Below, piece by piece: positions 51,446-58,555 of a DNA stretch of 64,000 bases. The position numbers and the translations under genes were made by a program. Location: contig NZ_JACHJB010000002.1 of the NCBI RefSeq assembly GCF_014207745.1, positions 2,666,001 to 2,730,000 of the forward strand. Reading direction: 5' to 3'. The DNA comes from Nonomuraea muscovyensis. Lineage in GTDB: Bacteria > Actinomycetota > Actinomycetes > Streptosporangiales > Streptosporangiaceae. Under the pieces are notes generated by a model. The model ran no database searches. It was not told the origin of the DNA and was given only the letters and a program-made list of their open reading frames with translations. Positions within the stretch are counted from its first letter, which is position 1, and each line of letters begins with the position of its first letter.

Positions 51446-52204
51446 GTGACCGTCGAAACCCAGAACGGTTCCTGGTTCGCCAGGCGGCCCAGGGCCGTCC
51501 TGGCACCGGACCGGGTGATCCAGCGCATCTGCGCCCGCGTGGTTCCCGACACCAAGCGTGTCCACGTCGCCAACCTGCCGCTCGGCGGCGTGGAGGTGTG
51601 GGTGGACGGCAACGGCGACCGCTGGGTGCACTACCACCGGATGGCCCGCGAGCTGCGGCTGGCCGGCTGGCACACCGAGGTCAGCCCCGAGCGCCTCATG
51701 GTGCTCGGCTGGAGCGCCGAACTACTGGTCCACCGGGTGCGCGTGCTCGACACGGCGCTGTCCGGCCGGCTCGCCGACTACGGCCGCACGGCCCGTACGG
51801 CCTTCGCCATCGGCACGCGGCTGCGCCAGGAGAACTACCCCGACGACCAGATCGCCACCGAGGTCCGCACCCGGCTGGGCCGCGAGCTGCGCTGGCCCGA
51901 CCGGCTCGCCGAGCTGGACGGCCTGGAGCGGACCGCCTCGCTGGAGCCGCTGCGGCTGCGCCTGGCCCAGGTCGCCGGGCTGGAGGCCAAGGTGAGCCGC
52001 CGCTGCGCGGAGCACCTGACGCTGGCCTCGCAGGTCGTCATGTCGCTGGTCGGCGGCAGGGCACAGCCCGGCACGCGGGTGCCCGGCCGCTACACCGGGC
52101 TCACGGAGCGGATGGTCGCGGCCAGCGTGCCCAACCGTCCCGAGATCCCCCGTCCTGACCCCGTCACCGTCGCCCGCAGGGACCTCGCGGAGACGCCGCG
52201 ATGA
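51446..52204 (+). CDS. Unknown protein, first gene of the racemase/hemB-like operon
   Basis: I do not recognise this 252-residue soluble protein. It is mostly helical and basic, with a Trp-containing stretch GGVEVWVDGNGDRWVHYHR near residue 50. No signal peptide or membrane helix is visible. AGGAGG lies 9 nt before the GTG. Its stop overlaps the MFS transporter start in ATGA, so it belongs to the operon. A pathway enzyme or accessory factor is possible. Confidence 0.82.
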   Translation: MTVETQNGSWFARRPRAVLAPDRVIQRICARVVPDTKRVHVANLPLGGVEVWVDGNGDRWVHYHRMARELRLAGWHTEVSPERLMVLGWSAELLVHRVRVLDTALSGRLADYGRTARTAFAIGTRLRQENYPDDQIATEVRTRLGRELRWPDRLAELDGLERTASLEPLRLRLAQVAGLEAKVSRRCAEHLTLASQVVMSLVGGRAQPGTRVPGRYTGLTERMVAASVPNRPEIPRPDPVTVARRDLAETPR

Positions 52205-53790
52205 CGCTGTCCCCCGTCGGCGAGCGGGTCGCCGGACCGTTCATGGGCCCCGTGGCGCGGCCACGGGCCCGGGTCCGGGGACGCTTCGCCGTGCTCCGCC
52301 TGATCGCCTGTGGCGTGGTCATCGCGATCATGGCGGACAGCACGGCGACGACGCTGGCCATCCCCGTGCTCAGCGGCGACCCCATCGCCGCCTCCCTGCC
52401 GATGACCGAGGTCACCTGGGTGAGCACGGTCAACTTCGCCGCCGTCGCCGCGCTGCTGGCCACCGCCGGCCGCTTCGCCGACCTGCTCGGCAGGCGCACC
52501 GTCCTGGCCTTCGGGCTGGCCCTGTACGGGCTCGGCGCCGCGGCGGTCATCGCGACCACGTCGTGGCCGCTGCTGCTCGGCGGGCGGCTGGCCCAGGGCG
52601 TCGGCGCGGCGCTGATGTTCCCCGCCTCGCTCGGCCTGCTGCTGGGCGAACTTCCCGCGAACAAGCGGGCCGGTGCCGTGGCTCTGTGGAGCGCGTCGTC
52701 CGGGATCGGCGCGCTGACGCTGCAGGCCGGCGGCGGGCTCCTGGTCTCCGAGTACGGCTGGCGCGGGCTGTTCCTGCCCAGCGCCGGTCTGGCGGCCGCG
52801 CTGCTGATGCTGACCCCGATGCTGCCCCGCTCGCGCGACATGGCCCGTCGCGTCCCCGACGTGTTCGGGACGGTGCTGCTGATCGGCGCCATCACGGCGG
52901 TCGTGCTCGCGGTCTCCCGCGGCGGCACCTGGGGCTGGTCCTCCGGCCGGACGCTGGCGTGCGCGGCGGTCGCCGGGCTGCTCCTCGCGGGCGCCGTCGC
53001 CACCTCGTGGCGCCACTCGGCCGGCGCGATCGACATGGGGCTGTGGCGGCGGCCCGGCTTCCTGTGGGCGGGCGGCGCGTCCCTGCTGTACGGGGCGGCG
53101 TCGTTCGTGGTGCTCACCATGGGACCGCTGTACCTGCGCACCTCCGGCTTCGACCCGGTCACCATCGGGCTCTGGCTGACGCCGATCTCGATCGCGATGA
53201 TCGTCTCCAGCCCGCTGGCGATGCTGGCCGGGCGGCGCATCGGCCTCAACGGCGTCATCTACGCGGGCGCCCTCGCGCTCGGCGGCGGCTGCGCCCTCAT
53301 GCTCGCCCATCCCTACCCGACCTGGTGGACGATGCTGGCGGCGCTGCTGCTGGGCGGCGGGTTCGGCGCGCTGTCCACCGGCACGTTCACGGTCGGCACG
53401 ATGGCCGCCCACCCCACCCAGTACGCCTCCGCGGTCGGCGCCATCAACACCGCCCGCATGCTCGGCGGCGCGCTCGGCGTGGCCGGCGCCTCGGCGCTGG
53501 TCGACCAGCCGGTGCTCGACGGGCCGCTGCCGGGGTTCGCCTCGGTGCTGGTGGGCTGCCTGGTGGTGGCCCTGGTGCTCGGCACCGTGGCGCTGATGCG
53601 GGTCGCCGGCCGGCCGCGCCGCCGGGCCGTGCGGATGTCCCGGCGCGAGGTCGAGGCGGAGAACATCATGCTGCGGCGGCTCCTCACCGAGCTCCGCGCC
53701 AGTTTCGTCCAGGTGCGCGACGAGGCCGAGGAGGAGCTCGCCCGCTTCGGCACGCGTGACCTGTCCGCACACAGGGCCGTCAAGAACTAG
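52201..53790 (+). CDS. MFS transporter, DHA2/EmrB-like drug efflux type
   Basis: This 529-residue transporter has about 13-14 membrane helices. The family features are EVTWVSTVNFAAVAALLATA, GRFADLLGRRTVLAFGL (motif A) and RLAQGVGAALMFPASLGLLL. A charged, probably coiled-coil tail of about 50 residues follows the last helix (EVEAENIMLRRLLTELRASF), which is not usual in this family. It overlaps the preceding gene by 4 bp (ATGA). In the operon context it most likely exports the product or confers resistance. Confidence 0.92.
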   Translation: MTLSPVGERVAGPFMGPVARPRARVRGRFAVLRLIACGVVIAIMADSTATTLAIPVLSGDPIAASLPMTEVTWVSTVNFAAVAALLATAGRFADLLGRRTVLAFGLALYGLGAAAVIATTSWPLLLGGRLAQGVGAALMFPASLGLLLGELPANKRAGAVALWSASSGIGALTLQAGGGLLVSEYGWRGLFLPSAGLAAALLMLTPMLPRSRDMARRVPDVFGTVLLIGAITAVVLAVSRGGTWGWSSGRTLACAAVAGLLLAGAVATSWRHSAGAIDMGLWRRPGFLWAGGASLLYGAASFVVLTMGPLYLRTSGFDPVTIGLWLTPISIAMIVSSPLAMLAGRRIGLNGVIYAGALALGGGCALMLAHPYPTWWTMLAALLLGGGFGALSTGTFTVGTMAAHPTQYASAVGAINTARMLGGALGVAGASALVDQPVLDGPLPGFASVLVGCLVVALVLGTVALMRVAGRPRRRAVRMSRREVEAENIMLRRLLTELRASFVQVRDEAEEELARFGTRDLSAHRAVKN

Positions 53791-53798
53791 GAGTTGTC

Positions 53799-54056
53799 AT
53801 GATCGCCGACGATGTCCGCAGGCCGTACCCGCACCCCTACCAGGTCACCTCACGCGGCGAGCGGCACCTGCCGCCTCCCCCGGCCGGCACCCTCCGCGAC
53901 CGCGTCGCGACCGCCTCCGAGCGCCCCGCGGCGCAGCCCGACGAGCGCCCCGCGGAGCGCGCCCCCGAGCGGACCGTGCACCGGCTGCACCACATCCGGC
54001 TGGTGTCCGACCAGGCGATCAGCGTGATCGACCACGTGCTCGAGCACGCGTCCTGA
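53799..54056 (+). CDS. Small Pro/Arg-rich protein in the operon
   Basis: This 85-residue protein has a Pro/Arg-rich first half and a C-terminal helix (VHRLHHIRLVSDQAISVIDH) rich in histidine. No family is recognised. GGAG lies 5-6 nt before the ATG, and it starts 8 bp after the MFS stop. It could be a small regulatory or metal-binding partner. Confidence 0.7.
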   Translation: MIADDVRRPYPHPYQVTSRGERHLPPPPAGTLRDRVATASERPAAQPDERPAERAPERTVHRLHHIRLVSDQAISVIDHVLEHAS

Positions 54057-54081
54057 CAACCCCCAACCGCAGGAGGAGACC

Positions 54082-54366
54082 ATGGTCACCATCAAGGTCG
54101 AATGCCCGGACGACGTCGCCGCCGAACAGCGGCAGGAGTTCGCCGACACCGTGATCGGGGCCGCGGTGGACCTGCTCGGCGCCGAGCGCGCCGGGGTGCG
54201 CCTCGACGTCACCGAGCTTGACCGCACCGAGCTTGACCGCACCGGGCTCGACCGCACCGGGCTCGACGGCGCCCGGCTCGTCACCTCGCTCGGGACCACC
54301 GAGGAGGACGAGGCCCGCGCCCGACGGGAGGCGGCCTTCTGGGCAGCGGCTTGGTCGGGTTGCTGA
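54082..54366 (+). CDS. Small protein with ELDRT repeat
   Basis: This 94-residue protein begins with MVTIKVECPDDVAAEQRQEF and contains a fourfold 5-residue repeat TELDR/TGLDR produced by a 15-bp DNA repeat. The N-terminal half could be a beta-alpha fold similar in length to small tautomerase-like proteins, but the required N-terminal proline is absent, so I do not assign it. AGGAGGAG lies 3-5 nt before the ATG. Its TGA overlaps the next ATG by one base. Confidence 0.72.
   Translation: MVTIKVECPDDVAAEQRQEFADTVIGAAVDLLGAERAGVRLDVTELDRTELDRTGLDRTGLDGARLVTSLGTTEEDEARARREAAFWAAAWSGC
54211..54270 (+). repeat. 15-bp tandem repeat, four units, inside a coding region
   Basis: ACCGAGCTTGACCGC occurs twice (54211-54225, 54226-54240), then ACCGGGCTCGACCGC and ACCGGGCTCGACGGC. 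The frame is kept, giving four Thr-x-Leu-Asp-Arg/Gly units. Confidence 0.9.
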
Positions 54367-54779
54367 TGGCCGCCGCCCTCGCCCCCACACCGGTCCTGCC
54401 GGACGACCGCGCCCGGGACGACGACGCGGGAGCCTGGCGGGCCGCGTCGCGGCTGCGGACGGCGGCGTCCGGGGCGCGGACCGTCGTCATCGCCCTGCGG
54501 CGCCGGGCGGACGCCGTCGCGGACGCCGAGCTGGGGCGGCTCGCCGCCCGGGCGCCCGCCCTGGACGACGCGGCGCGCGACGAGGTCCGGCTGGCGATCC
54601 AGCGAGTGGTGGACGCCTTCCTCGCGCCCCCCATCACGCAGCTCACCAGCAACGCCGGCTCCTCCCTCGGCGAGAGCTACGCCGACGCCGTGCGCGCTCT
54701 GTTCGCCCTCGACGGGCAGGCCGTCCCACCCGGCGGGCCGCGGGCCCGGCCGGACCACCGGAGCGGGAGGACCACATGA
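54366..54779 (+). CDS. Stand-alone glutamyl-tRNA reductase dimerisation domain
   Basis: Residues about 28-120 of this 137-residue protein match the C-terminal dimerisation domain of glutamyl-tRNA reductase (HemA): TVVIALRRRADAVADAELGR, RDEVRLAIQRVVDAFLAPPI and ESYADAVRALFALD. The catalytic and NADPH domains are absent. In HemA this helical spine holds the dimer together. A free copy could bind HemA or form its own dimer, and a hemB paralogue lies 2.7 kb downstream in the same operon. The ATG overlaps the previous stop (TGATG); its own stop overlaps the next ATG (ATGA). The resemblance is by eye but strong. Confidence 0.85.
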   Translation: MAAALAPTPVLPDDRARDDDAGAWRAASRLRTAASGARTVVIALRRRADAVADAELGRLAARAPALDDAARDEVRLAIQRVVDAFLAPPITQLTSNAGSSLGESYADAVRALFALDGQAVPPGGPRARPDHRSGRTT

Positions 54780-55504
54780 GCCGCGGCAGGGCCGGCGTGA
54801 TCGTGCCCCCGGCCAACCCGGCCGCCGAACCCGAACTGGCCCGCCTGCTGGGCTCCCGCGCCGACATGCACGTCACCCGGTTCCCGGTACGGCCCGGCCT
54901 GACGCTGGCCGAACGGCTGGAGACCTACAACGAGGCGCTGCCCGCGATGATCTGCTCGTTCGGCGGCCTGCGCCTCGACGCGATCGTCTCGGCGTGCAGC
55001 GGCTCGCGCTACCTGCTCGGCCCCGACGAGGACCGCCTCGCCTGCGACGAGCTGAGCAGACGGTTCGGCGTGCCGTTCGCCACGGCGACGCTGGCCACGC
55101 TGGAGGCCATCGAGCACCTGGGCGCCGAGGAGATCATCCTCGTCTCGCCGTACGAGCCGTGGCTGACGGAGCTGGCCGAGCGGTTCTGGAAGGCGGCCGG
55201 CGTGCACGTCGGGCGGGTGGTCGAGGTGCGGGCCCGCGGCAGGTTCGCCCCGTACAAGGTCGCCCAGGCCGAGCTGGTCGAACAGGTGGAGCAGGCGGGC
55301 CTGCCGGACGACGCCGTGGTGCTGATCAGCGGCACCGGCATGCTGACGCTGCCCGCGCTGGTCCCGATCGGCGCCGGTAACGACCGGGTCCTGCTCACCT
55401 CGAACCTGTGCAGCGCGTGGTGGGCGCTGTCCCGGGTGACGGGCATGCCGATCGGGCTGGGCCGGGTGCCGCACCGTCCGGCGGCGCAGGGGCAGCGGAC
55501 ATGA
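54776..55504 (+). CDS. Maleate isomerase / arylmalonate decarboxylase-like protein
   Basis: This 242-residue protein belongs to the Asp/Glu racemase superfamily (VIVPPANPAAEPELARLLGS, SACSGSRYLLG). Maleate cis-trans isomerases use two cysteines; here the first is present (C74), but the second position, in VVLISGTGMLTLP, is Gly (G186). The arrangement is the mirror of arylmalonate decarboxylase, which keeps only the second cysteine. It may therefore decarboxylate or isomerise a dicarboxylate by one-base chemistry. The start overlaps the previous gene and the stop overlaps the next (both ATGA). Confidence 0.85.
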   Translation: MSRGRAGVIVPPANPAAEPELARLLGSRADMHVTRFPVRPGLTLAERLETYNEALPAMICSFGGLRLDAIVSACSGSRYLLGPDEDRLACDELSRRFGVPFATATLATLEAIEHLGAEEIILVSPYEPWLTELAERFWKAAGVHVGRVVEVRARGRFAPYKVAQAELVEQVEQAGLPDDAVVLISGTGMLTLPALVPIGAGNDRVLLTSNLCSAWWALSRVTGMPIGLGRVPHRPAAQGQRT

Positions 55505-56676
55505 AGGGCGTCATCGTGGTCGGCGCCGGGCCCGTCGGGCTGACGGCGGCGCTCACGCTGGCCAGGGCCGGCGTGCCGGTCACCGTGTTCGAGCGGGAGG
55601 AGGGGCTCGGCTCCCAGTCGCGCGCCTCCACCTTCCACCCGGCCACGCTCGACCTGCTCGACGACCTGGGCGTCGCCGAGCCGCTCATCGCCCGCGGCCG
55701 GGTGGTGGACCGTGTCCAGTGGCGCGACCGGGCCGGACTCGTGCTGGCCGAGATGGGGATGGGCAGCCTCGACGGGCTGACCCGGCACCCGTTCCGGCTG
55801 CACGCCGAGCAGTCCGTGCTCACCCCGCTGCTGCTGTCGGCGCTGGAGGCCGTCCCGGAGGCGGACGTGCGGTTCGGCACGCGGGTGGACGGCCTGGCCG
55901 AGGGCGGCACCGGGGTGCGGATCCGGATGGGCCGCAGCTGGGCCAGGGCCAGGTACGTGGTCGCGGCCGACGGCGCCCACAGCACCGTGCGCAGCTCGCT
56001 CGGCCTGCCGTTCCACCGTGTCGCCTACCCGACCCAGGCGCTGCGGGTCTTCACCGACTCGCCGCTGGACGAGCTGCTGCCGCGGCTCGCACCGCTCACG
56101 TACGTGCGCGACGTCGGCCAGTCGTGCAGCCTGCTCGCCCTGCCCGACCACTGGCGGATCATCGTGCGCATCCCGTGCGACGCCCGCAACCCCCTGGCCA
56201 CCTCCAGCGTCGCCGCCCTCGTCCGGCGGGCGCTGCCCGGAGTCAGCCGCCCGGTCCGCGTCGTCGGCGCCGACCGGTACGGCCTGGCCCGCGGCGTGCT
56301 GCCCTCGTACCGGTGCGGCCGGGTGCTGTTCGCCGGCGACGCCGCGCACCTGACCTCCACCGCCGGCGGGCTGAACATGAACGCCGGCATCCACGACGCC
56401 GTCGAGCTCGGCCGGACGCTCGCCCGGGTGCTGGCCGGCGAGGCCGGGCCCGGCGCGCTCGACACGTGGGCGACGCGGCGGCGGGCCGTCCTGCTCGACC
56501 AGGTCATCCCACGCAGCGAGGCGCGCGTGGCCGGCGTGCAGGACCGCGACACCTCCCGGCTGGCCGCGGCGATGGCGGGGCTGCGGGCCATCGCCGGCGA
56601 CCCGGGCGCCACCCGCGTCTACCTGGCGCAGGCGTCCATGCTCGACACCCTCCCCCAAGCGGTAAGGAATCGCTGA
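55501..56676 (+). CDS. FAD-dependent aromatic-type monooxygenase
   Basis: This 391-residue flavoprotein monooxygenase of the PHBH family has the FAD motifs VVGAGPVGLTAAL at the N-terminus, the DG motif in VAADGAHSTVRSSLG and the GD motif in VLFAGDAAHLTSTAGGLNMN. The fold hydroxylates electron-rich rings, for example phenols or pyrroles, with NAD(P)H and O2. In this operon the substrate may be a pyrrole or similar. The length is normal. It overlaps the preceding gene by 4 bp. Confidence 0.92.
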   Translation: MKGVIVVGAGPVGLTAALTLARAGVPVTVFEREEGLGSQSRASTFHPATLDLLDDLGVAEPLIARGRVVDRVQWRDRAGLVLAEMGMGSLDGLTRHPFRLHAEQSVLTPLLLSALEAVPEADVRFGTRVDGLAEGGTGVRIRMGRSWARARYVVAADGAHSTVRSSLGLPFHRVAYPTQALRVFTDSPLDELLPRLAPLTYVRDVGQSCSLLALPDHWRIIVRIPCDARNPLATSSVAALVRRALPGVSRPVRVVGADRYGLARGVLPSYRCGRVLFAGDAAHLTSTAGGLNMNAGIHDAVELGRTLARVLAGEAGPGALDTWATRRRAVLLDQVIPRSEARVAGVQDRDTSRLAAAMAGLRAIAGDPGATRVYLAQASMLDTLPQAVRNR

Positions 56677-56677
56677 C

Positions 56678-57478
56678 ATGCGGATCTGGTTCCAGAAGCA
56701 CACCGTCGAGGGCCGTTCGGCACTTCTGGACAAGATGTACGCCGAGCACCTGGCCATGGTCACCGGGCCCGGCACCACCGTGGAGATCCACACGCTGCCG
56801 CCCGAGACGTACGGCACAGCGCTGCCCGAGCACCTGGTCGGCTACGGGGAGATCGGCCTGCTGTTCGGCCACTACTTCGCGCGGACGGCCGTACAGGCCG
56901 AGCGGGACGGCTGCGCCGCCTGGATCAGCGGCGCGGGCCAGGACCCCGGCCTGGCGGCGGCCCGCACCCGCGTCTCGATCCCCGTCGTCGGGTACGGCGA
57001 CGCCGTCTGGCAGGCCGCCCGGATGGAACGGCACCGCCTCGGCGTGCTCGGCTTCATCGACCACCTGCGGGAGCCGATCACCGACAACATCCGCGTCGCC
57101 GGCGCCGACCTGGCCTCCTACCAGGTCGTCGAGGACGGCCGGGCGCTCGTCGAGCGGGCGCTGGACGGCGACTTCGAGCCGTTCCTCGACGCCTACACCC
57201 ACGCCGCGCTGCGTGCCGCCGAGGCCGGGGCGCAGTGGCTGGTGCCGGCCGAGGGCATCCCGAACGTCATCCTGGTCCACCTGCGCGTCCACGAACTGCA
57301 CGGCCTGCCGGTGATCGACCCCGGCGGGCTGGCGATCAAGACGGCCGAGCACCTGTGCGAGCTGCGCGCGCTGCGCATCACCGCGCGCAGCACGGCCGGT
57401 TACTGGTTGCGGCGTCCCCCCGCCGCCGCCGTCGAACACGCCGAGAGCGTCCTGCTCGGCAAGGTCATCGGAGGCTAG
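56678..57478 (+). CDS. Hydantoin racemase-like protein without catalytic cysteines
   Basis: This 266-residue protein has the Asp/Glu/hydantoin racemase fold. Racemases use two cysteines, in an ACxGDPGL-type motif and in an LGCxGM-type motif. Here the first region reads WISGAGQDPGL (A86) and the second WLVPAEGIPNVI (A191, E192). Both cysteines are missing, so ordinary racemisation is not expected. The remaining GQDPGL and the acids near 192 could support another isomerase, lyase or cyclase reaction. It starts 1 bp after the monooxygenase stop and ends 2 bp before the hemB-like gene. Confidence 0.85.
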   Translation: MRIWFQKHTVEGRSALLDKMYAEHLAMVTGPGTTVEIHTLPPETYGTALPEHLVGYGEIGLLFGHYFARTAVQAERDGCAAWISGAGQDPGLAAARTRVSIPVVGYGDAVWQAARMERHRLGVLGFIDHLREPITDNIRVAGADLASYQVVEDGRALVERALDGDFEPFLDAYTHAALRAAEAGAQWLVPAEGIPNVILVHLRVHELHGLPVIDPGGLAIKTAEHLCELRALRITARSTAGYWLRRPPAAAVEHAESVLLGKVIGG

Positions 57479-57480
57479 CC

Positions 57481-58455
57481 GTGAGTTATCCCGCAGAACG
57501 TCCCCGCCGGCTGCGGCGCACCTCCGCCCTGCGCGGCCTGGTCGCCGAGACCCGCCTGCATCCCGCCGACCTGATCCAGCCGTTGTTCGTCCGCGAGGGC
57601 ATCGACGAGCCACGCCCGATCGTCTGCATGCCCGGCCAGGTGCAGCACACGCGCGACAGCGTGCGCAAGGCCGCCGCCGCGGCCGTGCGGGCCGGCGTCG
57701 GCGGGCTGCTGATCTTCGGCATCCCTGCCGCCAAGGACCCCGACGGGCGCGGCGCGTGGGCTCCCGACGGCATCACCCAGCTCGCCATCGCCGACGTCGC
57801 GGCCGAGGTGGGCGACGCCACCGTGGTCATCGGTGACATCAACCTCGACGAGTACACCCAGCACGGCCACGTCGGCATCCTCGGACCGGACGGCGACGTC
57901 GACAACGACGCCACCCTGCGCGCCTACGCCAGGGTCGCCGAGGCGCAGGCCGCCGCCGGCGCCCACGTGGTCGCGCCGAGCGGGATGATGGACGGCCAGG
58001 TCGGCGCCATCCGCCGCGCCCTCGACGCCGCCGGGCACGAGCGCGTGCCGATCCTCGCCTACGCCGCCAAGTACGACTCCGCCTTCTACGGCCCGTTCCG
58101 CGACGCGGTCGAGTCGCGGCTGGTCGGCACCCGCTCCACCCACCAGCAGGACCCCGCCAACCTGCGCGAGTCGCTGCGCGAGGTGCTGCTCGACGTGGAG
58201 GAGGGGGCCGACATGGTGATGGTCAAACCGGCCGGCCTGTACCTGGACGTGGTGCGCCGGGTCGCCGACGCCGTCCACGTGCCGGTGGTGGCGTACCAGG
58301 TGTCGGGCGAGTACGCGGCGATCGAGGCGGCCGCGGCGAACGGCTGGCTGGTGCGCGACCGCGCGATCGTCGAGAGCCTCACCGCGATCCGCCGGGCGGG
58401 GGCGGGGAGCGTCGTGACGTACTGGGCGACGGAGGTCGCCGAGCGGCTGCGCTGA
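57481..58455 (+). CDS. hemB: Porphobilinogen synthase (HemB) paralogue without metal-site cysteines
   Basis: This 324-residue protein is clearly related to delta-aminolevulinate dehydratase. The two catalytic lysines are kept: K197 in AYAAKYDSAFYGPFRDA and K249 in VMVKPAGLYLD. The metal site that normally holds cysteines reads GDINLDEYTQHGHVGIL, with N121 and V131 in place of Cys; D123 and HGH remain, as in Mg-type or metal-free enzymes. It therefore may condense 5-aminolevulinate into porphobilinogen or a related keto-amine. The housekeeping hemB is normally in a hemA-C-D-B cluster, so this copy is probably secondary. It ends the operon. Confidence 0.92.
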   Translation: MSYPAERPRRLRRTSALRGLVAETRLHPADLIQPLFVREGIDEPRPIVCMPGQVQHTRDSVRKAAAAAVRAGVGGLLIFGIPAAKDPDGRGAWAPDGITQLAIADVAAEVGDATVVIGDINLDEYTQHGHVGILGPDGDVDNDATLRAYARVAEAQAAAGAHVVAPSGMMDGQVGAIRRALDAAGHERVPILAYAAKYDSAFYGPFRDAVESRLVGTRSTHQQDPANLRESLREVLLDVEEGADMVMVKPAGLYLDVVRRVADAVHVPVVAYQVSGEYAAIEAAAANGWLVRDRAIVESLTAIRRAGAGSVVTYWATEVAERLR

Positions 58456-58517
58456 CCACCGCGGCCGGCCACAGCGGCCGACCACCGCGGCCGGCCATCG
58501 CTGCTGACCATCGCGCC
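58454..58517. repeat. 26-bp tandem repeat after the hemB-like gene
   Basis: Units of 26 bp begin GACCACCGCGGCCGGCCA at 58454 and 58480, with a partial third unit at 58506. It starts inside the stop codon of the hemB-like gene. No terminator hairpin is clear, although the GGCCGGCC cores are self-complementary. Confidence 0.8.
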
Positions 58518-58555
58518 TGGGGCGCGCCGGGACCACGGGAGGAGAGGCGACTCGG

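Noticed and set aside
54082..54366. 4-oxalocrotonate tautomerase-like assignment
   Set aside because: The size fits, but the essential proline after the initiator Met is Val here.
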